Of a stretch of DNA of 64,000 nt, positions 1-8,554 are shown piece after piece (position 1 is the stretch's first letter; each line of letters starts with the position of its first letter). The notes under the pieces are model-generated. The model had not been told where the DNA came from, did not search any database, and saw only the letters and a program-made list of their open reading frames with translations. The translations under genes and the position numbers were made by a program. The stretch is from Planctomycetota bacterium (GTDB taxonomy: Bacteria; Planctomycetota; UBA8742; UBA2392), in assembly GCA_020638635.1 (NCBI GenBank), contig JACKIE010000001.1, positions 186,001-250,000 on the forward strand, read 5' to 3'.

Positions 1-2
1 AG

Positions 3-110
3 CGTCTTGTGAAGGCAATCGCCGAGGAAACCGAACCGCACCGCAAGGCCGAACTGCAGGCGGACCTCGAGTGGCTGAAGTCCTGCGACCGGCTGCTCAA
101 GGCGATGTAA
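3..110 (+). CDS. C-terminal fragment of an unknown protein (5' partial)
   Basis: An open frame enters from the left edge and ends at TAA 108-110, giving 35 residues rich in Lys, Glu and Leu and ending in LLKAM. The predicted fragment is a charged helix (AELQADLEWLKSCDRLL). It is followed 17 bases later by a strong intrinsic terminator, which supports it as a real gene end. Too little is present to name a family. Confidence 0.6.
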   Translation, partial: RLVKAIAEETEPHRKAELQADLEWLKSCDRLLKAM

Positions 111-127
111 AATCTTCAGCCGAACCG

Positions 128-162
128 GCAGGGACACACGGCAGCGTGTCCCTGCGTTTTTT
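128..162 (+). terminator. Rho-independent terminator
   Basis: A perfect 10-bp stem (GCAGGGACAC at 128-137 with GTGTCCCTGC at 146-155) closes an 8-base loop and is followed by G and six T's (157-162). It sits just after the partial gene at the left edge. The T-run overlaps the stop codon of the convergent DinB-like gene at 161-163. Confidence 0.8.
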
Positions 163-631
163 ACCGAGCCGCCGCCTTCAACACCCGTTTCAACTGTTTG
201 ATGTGGGCCTCGATGTGCATGCCCATGAAGGCCGCCAGGTCGGCCGCCGTTACGTCGTGGCCGCCGGCGTGACGGCCTTTGCGGGTGAGATCTTCGGGCG
301 TCAGCTTTTCGATCAGCGCGGTGTTCAGGGCGCAGGAGGCGCTGAGTGCGTCCAGCGCCAGCTCAACGTGCAGGCGGCCGCGCCGGTACAGGCGCACTGA
401 GGCCTGGGTGTCGAGGCCGGAGAGCTGGGGGTAATCCTCGCCCAGGATGCGGCGCAGGCGCAGGCCCAGCATGGAATCAACGTCGGCGACATGGAAGGCG
501 ATGTCGCGCGGCGACCAGGCGTCGGGCCCTTCACGGAAATCCATCTGGCCGTTGCGCACATCGCGCACGCACTCGATGAAGGCGTCGGCGGCGCTGATGT
601 AGCGTTCTGCCAATGATTCGGGATTTGACAT
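161..631 (-). CDS. DinB-like superfamily protein
   Basis: 156 residues from the ATG at 631 (MSNPESLAERY). The open frame extends upstream to 763, but that extension does not look like protein of this family. The layout fits the DinB/YfiT four-helix-bundle family: an early helix with FIECV, a WSPRDIAFHVADVD segment whose His lies where DinB proteins often bind metal, and a C-terminal HIEAHIKQLKRVL helix with His residues. Members are metal-binding enzymes or thiol transferases of mostly unknown substrate. It is convergent with the left-edge gene and stands alone. The family call rests on the spaced His pattern and length, so the exact function is open. Confidence 0.65.
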   Translation of the reverse strand: MSNPESLAERYISAADAFIECVRDVRNGQMDFREGPDAWSPRDIAFHVADVDSMLGLRLRRILGEDYPQLSGLDTQASVRLYRRGRLHVELALDALSASCALNTALIEKLTPEDLTRKGRHAGGHDVTAADLAAFMGMHIEAHIKQLKRVLKAAAR

Positions 632-779
632 TGCGGGCCCAATGCTGACTGAGTGAAGGCGGCCGGTCAATCCGGACACGCAGGTCAAGATAGCATGGAC
701 GAAGGTTTGATGCCTCGTGCAGCCCACAAGTGCCGGTTTTAAATGCAAGTTGCCAATAACCACTTTTCAATGAGCCAGA

Positions 780-1030
780 CCAGTGGCGCGGACATTCCTG
801 TCCGCGCGTGGGAGGGACAACCGCGGCGATTTCCCGATTGGTTGGCGAACTACGTGCATCCCTTAGCGCCCCCGCGCCCCCGCGTGGTCTTTGCCGTTGA
901 CTGCAACTGCATATGCCACGCGGAGGCGCGAAGGCGCCAAGAGCCTCGCGAAGTTCGAATGCTGATCGTGTTCAGGGATATCTCCGGCGCAGGGCGCGTC
1001 CGGCGCGGACAGGAATGTCCGCGCCACTGG
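780..1030. mobile_element. MITE-like element, copy 1, with perfect 28-bp terminal inverted repeats
   Basis: The 28 bases at 780-807 (starting CCAGTGGCGCGGACATTCC) recur as an exact reverse complement at 1003-1030, bounding 251 bp. Each terminal repeat itself holds a palindrome, GCGCGGACA / TGTCCGCGC around TTCC. Inside, 881-922 is a 42-bp core with ends CGCGTGG / CCACGCG that is identical in the second copy at 2140-2181. No transposase and no convincing protein is encoded, and no clear target-site duplication is visible. It fills most of the otherwise gene-free stretch 632-1117. The remaining 632-779 and 1031-1117 show nothing recognisable apart from the ribosome-binding site of the next gene. 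Confidence 0.7.
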
Positions 1031-1117
1031 CGGGTTTCCTGCAGTACAAATTCCGTCACATTTGTTGCGGACAACCGGGCGGCACCGTGAATATCATGCC
1101 CGCGAACGGGAGAGAGC

Positions 1118-1813
1118 ATGTCAGGCGGAAACTACCAGCCGGGACCACCACAGGGTTACCCGCAGCAAGGCGGCTACCCGCAACAGCAGGGCTACCCGCA
1201 GCAGCCGGGCTATCCGCAGCAGGGCGACTACCCGCCTGCGGGCTATCAGCCATACGGGCAGGGTTACGGACCCCAGTTTCCGCAGGGGTTTGCCACGCCG
1301 CCGGTGCTGCCCACCGAGTGCTTCGGCGGCTTCTGGATACGCTTCGTGGCCTACTTCATTGATGCGCTGGTTTTGACCATTCCCAGCTTTGTGATCGGGG
1401 CGGTTGTGCTCAGCGTTTTCGGCTTCAGCCCGACCGCGCAGTTCGAGATGGGCTTCCAGCTTGAAATGGCGGCCGGCCGCGACCCCAACCTGCAACTGGC
1501 GAACAACCTGTCTTCGCTGCTGCAGATCCTGATGGGCTGGGCCTACTACGGCATCATGCACAGCCAGAAGGGCGCGACGCTCGGCAAGATGGCGCTGGGC
1601 CTGCGGGTGGTGGAACAGAACGGCCTGTACCCCAGCTTCGCGCGCGCCACGGGGCGCTACTTCGCGACGATCCTTTCAAGCTGCCTGTGCCTGATCGGCT
1701 ACTTCTGGGCGGGCTTCCACCCGCAGAAACGCGCGCTGCACGACCTGATCGCCGGCACCTGGGTAGTGCGCAAGCAGTTCGTGAACCCGCAGCAGATGCA
1801 GATCGGCCAATAG
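1118..1813 (+). CDS. RDD-family membrane protein with Gly-Tyr-Pro-Gln repeat head
   Basis: 231 residues starting at ATG 1118, with GGGAGAG about six bases upstream. Residues 6-60 are a low-complexity tail of GYPQQ-type repeats, typical of disordered cytoplasmic N-termini on bacterial RDD and DUF4190-type membrane proteins. From about residue 68 the RDD domain begins (GFWIRFVAYFIDALVL), with Arg and Asp in the first helix, further helices near 90-105 and 140-160, and a conserved GATLGKMALGLRVV stretch followed by a last helix. RDD proteins are small integral membrane proteins of the inner membrane; some have been linked to ion exchange, but most are unassigned. The gene is flanked on both sides by copies of the same inverted-repeat element. 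Confidence 0.85.
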   Translation: MSGGNYQPGPPQGYPQQGGYPQQQGYPQQPGYPQQGDYPPAGYQPYGQGYGPQFPQGFATPPVLPTECFGGFWIRFVAYFIDALVLTIPSFVIGAVVLSVFGFSPTAQFEMGFQLEMAAGRDPNLQLANNLSSLLQILMGWAYYGIMHSQKGATLGKMALGLRVVEQNGLYPSFARATGRYFATILSSCLCLIGYFWAGFHPQKRALHDLIAGTWVVRKQFVNPQQMQIGQ

Positions 1814-1937
1814 GCGAGTAGCGGATGCGTTGCCGCAGAATCGGCCCCGCACGACGGCCGGAGCCGGCTCAACAGCGAATTGCATTTCGCCCCTTCTGAA
1901 TTCTTAACGGGCCTGTGCGGCGGCGCGGTTCTGCATT

Positions 1938-2255
1938 CAGTGGCGCGGACATTCCTGTCCGCGCGTACAACAGCCCAACGCCTGGACGCAAAGAACGCCA
2001 CGGCCTTTGCGTTGCTCGTCTGTCTGGCGGCCGGACAGTGAACCGCTACACCAGGGCAATGGCGCCCTGGCGTTCTGGCGTTGCTAGATGCTGCGACGGG
2101 TCAAGTCGTTCGCGAATTCCCTTCAGCCCTTTGCGCCTTCGCGTGGTCTTTGCCGTTGACTGCAACTGCATATGCCACGCGGGGGCGCGAGGGCGCAAAG
2201 AGTCTTCCCAACTTCGAATGCTGTTGTTGTGTAGGGTCGTTGCTGCGCGGACAGG
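1938..2255. mobile_element. MITE-like element, copy 2 (decayed right end)
   Basis: The left terminal repeat (1938-1964) matches copy 1 over 27 bases. The 42-bp core at 2140-2181 is identical to copy 1, and the flanking arms form a long imperfect palindrome (CTTTGCGCC ... GGCGCAAAG). The right end keeps only GCGCGGACAGG (2245-2255) before diverging, and it stops two bases before the stop codon of the RND gene. Between the left end and the core the two copies differ. Bases 1814-1937, between the RDD gene and this element, hold nothing recognisable. Confidence 0.6.
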
Positions 2256-2257
2256 CT

Positions 2258-5200
2258 TTACTGATCTTCTTCCCGCGCCATCTTTGCGCGGCCTCGCAGG
2301 TTGTTGACCCAGGCCCACAGGGTGGGGATCACCACCAGTGTCAGCAGTGTGCTGAGCGTGAGGCCGGCGATCACCGTAATCGCCAGCGGCTTGCGCACCT
2401 CGGCTCCTTCGCCGCCGCCGACCAGGAAGCCGACACCGCGCGCCAGCGAGAACTTCCAGCCGCCGATCAGCTTCCAGCTGGCCGGCGCGGTCATGCCGCG
2501 CCCCATGCCCTCTACCACGCCGGTCAGCACGCTGTCGATGCCGCCCGCCACGGCCTGCACGGCCGGGAGGAACGGGTCCAGCCATCCGGTCATGGGCAGC
2601 AGGCCCAGCAGGGTGGTCAGCGTGGTAATGGCGATCGGGCGCAGGCGGATGCGGCTGGCGTTCAATGCGGCCTCGTTGGCGCTCTGGCCGCGGGCTCGCA
2701 ACTGGTTGGCGTAGTTCACCAGCACGATGGCGTTGTTCACCACGATGCCCGCCAGCACGATGCTGCCCAGCAGCACCATCACGCTGACCGGTAGATTGAA
2801 CAGCCACAGGGCGACCACCACGCCCACGCCGGCGAAGGGCACGCTGAACATGATGATCAGCGGGTCCACCAGGCTCTCGAACTGCACGGCCATCACCACG
2901 TAAACCAGGAACACCGCCAGGCTGAGCGCCAGGATCAGGCTCAAGATGCTGGATTCCATTTCCTCCACCTGGCCGCTGAAGCCGACCTGCGCGTCTTCCA
3001 GGTCCACTGCGCCTCCGGCCAGCATTTCCTCGACGGCGCCGCGCGCGGTGCTTAGCGCCACGTTGTTCGGCTCGCAGGTGATCACCACTGCGCGCTCGTT
3101 GCCCACGCGGCGGATTTCGCTGGGGCCCTCGGTTACGCGCAGGCCTTCGCCGCCGCGCGCCAGCACGTCACGCAGCCGCACGCCCTTTGCGATCTCCAAC
3201 TCGCGAACCTGGTTCAAGCTGGACTTGTCGGTCATCAGCAGTTCGACGAAAACCTCAAGGTCTTCGCCGCCGCTGGTGAACTGGGTGCTTACCGAACCGC
3301 CGATTTTGTTACGGACTTCGTTTGTGACCTGGTCGGCGCTAAGCCCGAACCGCTGCAGTTGCTGGCGGTCGTACTCCAGCTGTACCTGGGGACGGCCGGC
3401 CTGCAGGCTGCTGCGCACGTCGCTAAGCAGCGGCTCACCGTCGTCGCGCCGTAGGCCGTTGAGCGCCTTCACCAGCCGGTTCGCGATGCGCCCCAGGCGC
3501 TCATAGTTGTCTCCGCGCACTTCAATGCTAAGGCCGCTCTCGACTTTCACCAACGCAGGCGAGCTGAATTGGGCGCTGCCCTGGAACAGCGTGCTGTCGT
3601 CCGCGACTTCGCGCAGGCGAGCCTCGGCCATGGGCGAAGCTGCACGGGCATCGGCGCTCTTCTTCAGCGTGACCACAAGGTGCGCGTGGTGACTGCCCAT
3701 GGCGCGCGACTCGCCGGCCTGCTCCTCGCCGCCCACCTCGTAGGTGACGCGGCTGACTTCAGCCTCGAAACCTTCGTCGGCGAAGGCCTGCCGCACCAGC
3801 GCGGCCGCTTCGCGGTCTGTGTCGAGAATCTGGGTGCCCTCGGGGGCGGCCAGGTCCACGTAGATTTCGTCCTGCTGGAAACGCGGCAGCAGCTCGGTGG
3901 AGAGGCTGCCCGCCAGCAGCAGCGCGACCAGCGCCGTGCCGGCCGTGGCCAGCACCACAACCAGGGGCTGGGCCAGCGCCATGCGCAGCAGCAGCGGGTA
4001 GGTGTTCTCGATCGCTTTCCAGACCAGCTCAAAAGCCCAGCCAAAGGGCTTAAACAGCAGGGCGAATACGAACGCCATGCCGCGCCAGAACCAGCGGATG
4101 ATCCATACCCAGCCGTCGATGCTCGCGACCAGCGCCAGCACCCCTACCCACACGGGGAACTGCGGCACGCGGTTGAGCCAAAAGCCGAGCTTACGCCAGC
4201 GGCTGACGTCGCTGGGCGGCCTCATGTAACCGATCACGGCCTGCGTCACCGTGAACTTGCCGAGTTGCGCCACGCCGCCCGCGCTGATGCCGAACATGGC
4301 CGGCACCACGAACTGGGCGACGATCAGGCTGGCCAGCAGGCTGAACACCACGGTCAGGCTGAGGTCGCGGAAGATCTGGCCCGCCACGCCTTCTACAAAC
4401 ACGATCGGAAAGAACACCGCCACCGTGGTCATGGTGCTGGCAAGGATCGCTCCGCCCACTTCGCTTATGCCGCGCACGGCAGCTTGCAGCGGTGGATCGC
4501 CCTCTTCGCGGCAGCGCGCGATGCTCTCGATCACTACCACACTGTTGTCCACCAGCATGCCGACGCCCAGCGCCAGGCCGCCGAGGGACATCAAGTTCAG
4601 CGTCACGCTGGTGAGCTGCATGGGGATGAAGGTGGTGACGATCGAGAGCGGAATCGCCGCCGCGATCAGTACCGTCGCCTTCACGCTGCGCAGGAAAAAG
4701 AACAGCACCAGCACTGCCAGGAATGCGCCCAGGATCGCGCTGGCCGTCACGTCGTTGACGGCGTCTTCGATGAAATAGCTCTGGTCCGAAACCACCTTCA
4801 GGCCGAAGCCTTCGGGAAGCTGGTCTACCAGCGACTTCTTGCCGAGTGTGAAGCCGCCGGCGGGTCCGCGCATCCCGCGACCACCCATGCGACCGCGCCG
4901 CCCGCTTTCCTTGACTTCGGTTGCACCTCCCCTGGCTTCGTCAGCGCCGACTTCGCCGCGGCGCTCGCGGATCGACTCGTACTTGTCTTCGCCGTACAAG
5001 GCAACCCATACACGCTTCGCGACCTCCACGATGTTGGCGTCGCCTTCCTTCAGCACTTCGAGCAGCACGCCCTCTCGCGCGCGAAACCCGGTTTCCGGAC
5101 CGGCAAATCGGGTGATGGTCTCGCGCTCTTTGGGCACCTGCTCGATGTCCGCGATTTCCTTCAACGTCACGCGCCCCTGCTCGGAGCCCGAGACGATCTC

Positions 5201-5962
5201 CAACCGCTGCAGCACATCCAGCGAGTCGTAGGTGCTGACCACGCGCAGGATCACGTCACGGCCCGCCAGCTCGATGATGCCGGCCGACATGTCCACCCGC
5301 GCGGCGCGGATACGGCCTTTCACCTGCTCGGCCGTCAGGCCGTACTGGTTCAGCTTTGCCTCGATCAGGCTGATGCGGATCTGGCGTTCTTCGCCGCCGG
5401 AAACGCGCACGGCCGCGACACCCTCGATCTTGGACAGCTCGGGCTTCAGGATGTCTTCGGCAAAGGCGCGCAGGTCAAGCAGGTCAACTTCGGGGCTGGT
5501 GGCGAACAGGGTGATGCGCATGGTGGGGTCCTGCGCCGGGTCATAGCGCAGGATCTGGGGGCGCTCGACCTCGTCATCGTCGAAGCCGATGCGATCGAGG
5601 CGGTCGCGCACGTCGGCCGTGGCCTCCAGCATGTCGGTGCCCCAGGCGAACTTCAGGATCACGTCGCTGGATTCGGCCCGGCTGATGCTGCTGCGGTCGA
5701 TCAGGCCCTCAACGTTGCCGAGCCGCTCCTCGATGCGCTGGGAGACTTTTTCTTCCACTTCGCTGGGGGCGGCAGCCGGGTAGCCGGTGCGGATGGTGAG
5801 CTGGGGGTACTCCAGGTCCGGCATCAGCGTGGTCTGCAGCTTGGTGAGCGCCACGCCGCCGAACACGATGAATGCGGCCACCACGCACAACACGGCCACG
5901 GGGCGCGTGGTGACAATCTCAAAGAACCGGCTGGGCCGGGGCTTGGCAGGGCTGTCGGACAA
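2258..5962 (-). CDS. RND-family efflux transporter permease (AcrB/SwrC-like)
   Basis: 1234 residues, starting at TTG 5962 with GGAG six bases upstream. The layout is the duplicated RND plan: TM1 near 21-40, a periplasmic porter half, TM2-6 from about 405, a second porter half, and TM8-12 near the C-terminus. The TM4 motif reads GMLVDNSVVVIES (D472-N473), where AcrB has an Asp-Asp pair. The later TM10-equivalent has VVNNAIVLVNY, where AcrB has Lys; this combination is known from SwrC/YerP-type RND proteins. Extra segments are a Gly/Arg-rich insert (about 330-378), an enlarged TM6-TM7 linker with additional hydrophobic stretches, and a roughly 60-residue insert before TM12. It should export small molecules by proton antiport across the inner membrane. 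No membrane-fusion or TolC-type partner is adjacent. Confidence 0.93.
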   Translation of the reverse strand: MSDSPAKPRPSRFFEIVTTRPVAVLCVVAAFIVFGGVALTKLQTTLMPDLEYPQLTIRTGYPAAAPSEVEEKVSQRIEERLGNVEGLIDRSSISRAESSDVILKFAWGTDMLEATADVRDRLDRIGFDDDEVERPQILRYDPAQDPTMRITLFATSPEVDLLDLRAFAEDILKPELSKIEGVAAVRVSGGEERQIRISLIEAKLNQYGLTAEQVKGRIRAARVDMSAGIIELAGRDVILRVVSTYDSLDVLQRLEIVSGSEQGRVTLKEIADIEQVPKERETITRFAGPETGFRAREGVLLEVLKEGDANIVEVAKRVWVALYGEDKYESIRERRGEVGADEARGGATEVKESGRRGRMGGRGMRGPAGGFTLGKKSLVDQLPEGFGLKVVSDQSYFIEDAVNDVTASAILGAFLAVLVLFFFLRSVKATVLIAAAIPLSIVTTFIPMQLTSVTLNLMSLGGLALGVGMLVDNSVVVIESIARCREEGDPPLQAAVRGISEVGGAILASTMTTVAVFFPIVFVEGVAGQIFRDLSLTVVFSLLASLIVAQFVVPAMFGISAGGVAQLGKFTVTQAVIGYMRPPSDVSRWRKLGFWLNRVPQFPVWVGVLALVASIDGWVWIIRWFWRGMAFVFALLFKPFGWAFELVWKAIENTYPLLLRMALAQPLVVVLATAGTALVALLLAGSLSTELLPRFQQDEIYVDLAAPEGTQILDTDREAAALVRQAFADEGFEAEVSRVTYEVGGEEQAGESRAMGSHHAHLVVTLKKSADARAASPMAEARLREVADDSTLFQGSAQFSSPALVKVESGLSIEVRGDNYERLGRIANRLVKALNGLRRDDGEPLLSDVRSSLQAGRPQVQLEYDRQQLQRFGLSADQVTNEVRNKIGGSVSTQFTSGGEDLEVFVELLMTDKSSLNQVRELEIAKGVRLRDVLARGGEGLRVTEGPSEIRRVGNERAVVITCEPNNVALSTARGAVEEMLAGGAVDLEDAQVGFSGQVEEMESSILSLILALSLAVFLVYVVMAVQFESLVDPLIIMFSVPFAGVGVVVALWLFNLPVSVMVLLGSIVLAGIVVNNAIVLVNYANQLRARGQSANEAALNASRIRLRPIAITTLTTLLGLLPMTGWLDPFLPAVQAVAGGIDSVLTGVVEGMGRGMTAPASWKLIGGWKFSLARGVGFLVGGGEGAEVRKPLAITVIAGLTLSTLLTLVVIPTLWAWVNNLRGRAKMAREEDQ

Positions 5963-6158
5963 ACTGGTCTCCGCTGATGTTTTACGCGTAAACCGGCGGT
6001 TTCAGTAGAGGAAAGCGCTCGGCGTCGCGCGTTCAGTGTCCCGGGTGCCGGGTCAGCGATCATGGGACTCTGGACCCTGTTCCTAGCGGCAGTTTTGACT
6101 TAAACACGCCCCGAAGCGGGACTTCCCTATTTGAGGCTCTTTCGGTAAATAGGCCGCC

Positions 6159-7961
6159 ATGACTGACGCACCGCTGGTCAACATCACCATCGACGGCAAG
6201 CAGTACCAGGCGCCGAAGGGCGCCAACCTGCTGATGACCTGCCTGAAGCTGGGCGAGGGCGCCGACGGCAGCTACCCCGACCAGAACGAAGGGGGCGAGC
6301 ATTACGTCCCCCACTTCTGCTACCACCCGGGCCTGACCGTCTCCGGCAACTGCCGCATGTGCTTCGTGAAGACGCGCCAGATGGTCAAGCGCGGCGACCA
6401 GCTGGTGCCCATGGAAATGATGACCACCGCCTGCACCAACGTCGTGCAGGACGGCCTTGAGGTCTTCACCAAGACGCCGGATGTCCAGAAGGTGCGCGCC
6501 GGCATCATGGACCTCGAGCTGATCAACCACCCGCTCGATTGCCCCGAGTGCGACAAGGCCGGCGAATGCAGCCTGCAGGACTACGCCTTCGACCACGGCC
6601 ACGCCGCCAGCAAGTTCGACTTCGAGAAGAACGCCGCGCACATCAAGCCCCTGGGCGACAAGATCACCATCTGGGGCACCCGCTGCATCCAGTGCTCGCG
6701 ATGCATCCGCGTGGCTGACGAAATCAGCGGCACCAGTGAGTTGTGCTTCGTCAATCGCGGCGACCACACCGTGATCGACGTCTTCCCCGGCAAGCCGATC
6801 GACAACGCACTCGCGCTCAATACCGTGGAAGTCTGCCCCGTGGGCGCCCTCAAAAACCGCGACTTCCTGTACACCGCGCGGGTCTGGAACCTGGACGAAC
6901 TGCCGGGCCAGTGCGGACTGTGCGCCAAGGGCTGCAGCATCCGCGTGGACGCGCTGAAAGGCAAAGTCGCCCGCGTGATGGCGCGCGAGAACCCCAACGT
7001 CAACGACTACTGGGTCTGCGACCGCGGCCGTCTCGACTACAAGTGGATCAACAGCCCCAAACGCATGGACCTGCCCCTGACCAAGAACGGCAGCGTTTCG
7101 TGGGTCAAGGGCTACGAGCTCGCGGCCGCGGGCCTGAAGGCCGCGGCGGCGGCGCCGGGCGCAAGCTGGGCCGTGGCGCACGCGAGCATGACGAACGAGG
7201 AACTGTTCCTGTTCAAGAAGCTGGTGCAGAAGCTGGGCATCGGCAACGTGGCCGTGATGAGCGAGCCGGACGTCGCGCCGCTGGATTTCCCGGGCTTCAA
7301 GGCGCCTGCCGACGGCAACGCCAACCGCGCCGGCGTGGCGATCATCCTGGGCGTCAGCGACTGCGAAGCCAGCATCAAAACGTTCGCGGAAGCCTGCGGC
7401 GCCGGCAACGTCGAGAACGTGTTCGTGTGGGCAGGCCTGCCCCACGGCACGCCTGAGGCCGTCACCAAGGCTCTGGGCGGCGAGAAGATCAAGAACATCG
7501 TGGCCGTGGACTTCCAGCGCGGCCTGCTGAGCGAACTGGCGAACGTGACCTTGCCCGGCACCACGTACGTGGAAACGGCCGGCAGCTGGGTGAACCATGA
7601 CCTGCACCTGCAGGCCTTCCGCGCGGCGCTGCGCTACCCGCTGGAGGGGCGCATCGGCACAGAGATTCTGCAGGAGTTGCTGTACGCGCTGGACGAGGGC
7701 GAAGCCGAAGAGCTCGCCAGCAGCAAGGGCACTCCCCAGGGCGTCGGCACCGAGGACCCGTTCGTGCCGGGCACCCAGCGCGGCTGGGAGGGTGCGGCGA
7801 CCATCCCGGTGTTCGCGGGCAGCGGCGAAGTGGCCGTGAAGTCAAAGAAGCAGATCGTCGGCCCCGCCAGCGTGTTCAACCAGCTCGCCGAAGAAGTGCC
7901 CCAGTTCGGCGGCCACACGCACCTGAGCCTGATCAAGTCCCACGGCGCCAAGCTGCTGTAA
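6159..7961 (+). CDS. nuoG: NADH-quinone oxidoreductase subunit G (NuoG-type iron-sulfur protein)
   Basis: 600 residues. Ligands are all visible: [2Fe-2S] at C54, C65, C68, C92; the His-type [4Fe-4S] at H124, C128, C131, C137; a second [4Fe-4S] at C176, C179, C182, C226; and the molybdopterin-domain cluster at C252, C255, C259, C287. The C-terminal half is a molybdopterin-oxidoreductase-like domain, shorter than in the roughly 900-residue enteric protein. It carries electrons from the NADH dehydrogenase module toward quinone in complex I. No other nuo gene is in the window, so it is either detached from the main operon or belongs to a smaller NADH-oxidising complex. A terminator follows 25 bases after the stop. 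Confidence 0.9.
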   Translation: MTDAPLVNITIDGKQYQAPKGANLLMTCLKLGEGADGSYPDQNEGGEHYVPHFCYHPGLTVSGNCRMCFVKTRQMVKRGDQLVPMEMMTTACTNVVQDGLEVFTKTPDVQKVRAGIMDLELINHPLDCPECDKAGECSLQDYAFDHGHAASKFDFEKNAAHIKPLGDKITIWGTRCIQCSRCIRVADEISGTSELCFVNRGDHTVIDVFPGKPIDNALALNTVEVCPVGALKNRDFLYTARVWNLDELPGQCGLCAKGCSIRVDALKGKVARVMARENPNVNDYWVCDRGRLDYKWINSPKRMDLPLTKNGSVSWVKGYELAAAGLKAAAAAPGASWAVAHASMTNEELFLFKKLVQKLGIGNVAVMSEPDVAPLDFPGFKAPADGNANRAGVAIILGVSDCEASIKTFAEACGAGNVENVFVWAGLPHGTPEAVTKALGGEKIKNIVAVDFQRGLLSELANVTLPGTTYVETAGSWVNHDLHLQAFRAALRYPLEGRIGTEILQELLYALDEGEAEELASSKGTPQGVGTEDPFVPGTQRGWEGAATIPVFAGSGEVAVKSKKQIVGPASVFNQLAEEVPQFGGHTHLSLIKSHGAKLL

Positions 7962-7986
7962 CGGCAACAACTGAAACCCCACAGAG

Positions 7987-8011
7987 CCCATCGTGTTAAC
8001 GATGGGTTTTT
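7987..8011 (+). terminator. Rho-independent terminator after nuoG
   Basis: Stem CCCATCG (7987-7993) with CGATGGG (8000-8006), six-base loop, then five T's. It isolates nuoG as a single-gene transcript from the small gene that begins at 8052. Confidence 0.8.
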
Positions 8012-8051
8012 ACATTTCGCGACACCTCACATCCGGCGTTAGAATTTCGAC

Positions 8052-8549
8052 ATGGCGGACGACGACAAACGCCTCGTTCGGCGGGTCATCGCGTACACGG
8101 CGCTGCTGGCATTGCTGGTGCTCGCCGCGCTGTTCATTGACATGGCATTCGGGAAGCAGTGGGCATCCGGCCTTTTCGGCGGGCGCGATTGGAAAGAGCC
8201 CCATGCGATGTACTACGACGGAGGAGTCAAGGTTGGAAACTGGCAGATCGTCAGACCGCCGATCAAAGAACGGTTCATCGGCTGCGACGTGTGGCGATTG
8301 GAAGACGGCACAACTCTGCCGGTCACGGAAAGCAATGCGTGGTATGAAGACGGTTCGCTCTGGTACGAGACAAAGGCATACGACGCGGCGGGCAACGAAA
8401 CCACATTCTACGACGTCGATACACCCGTGACGGCGCTTCAGAAGGCCGATTCCATACCACTCGTCATCAGACGCGAGTATGCACCTAGCGGCGAGTTGAT
8501 TCGTGAAGACCGCTACGTCAACGGCGTTTACCAGCCCGCCGGCAAGTAA
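8052..8549 (+). CDS. Membrane-anchored protein with MORN-like repeats, function unknown
   Basis: 165 residues: a single N-terminal helix (about 12-33, VIAYTALLALLVLAALFID) and a soluble remainder. The soluble part shows a weak repeat of the YwqK/MORN_2 kind, for example NAWYEDGSLWYETKAYD and REYAPSGELIREDRYVNG, in which Tyr, Gly and Glu recur. MORN_2 repeats occur in many surface or toxin-antitoxin-annotated proteins without a common biochemical role. It stands between a terminator and the convergent sigma-factor gene, with only five bases to the latter. No strong ribosome-binding site is seen before the ATG. Confidence 0.6.
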   Translation: MADDDKRLVRRVIAYTALLALLVLAALFIDMAFGKQWASGLFGGRDWKEPHAMYYDGGVKVGNWQIVRPPIKERFIGCDVWRLEDGTTLPVTESNAWYEDGSLWYETKAYDAAGNETTFYDVDTPVTALQKADSIPLVIRREYAPSGELIREDRYVNGVYQPAGK

Positions 8550-8554
8550 GCGCG

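Noticed and set aside
1133..1260. Direct repeat array resembling a tandem DNA repeat
   Set aside because: It is the coding sequence of the GYPQQ-type tail of the RDD protein; the period follows codons.
743..1362. Open frames through the first MITE-like element
   Set aside because: They run across terminal inverted repeats and palindromes and have no conserved protein pattern.
3569..5977. 802-codon open frame on the plus strand opposite the RND gene
   Set aside because: It is a shadow of the GC-rich pump gene: its protein is rich in His, Gln, Arg and Gly without any domain pattern, and the opposite frame has a complete RND transporter.
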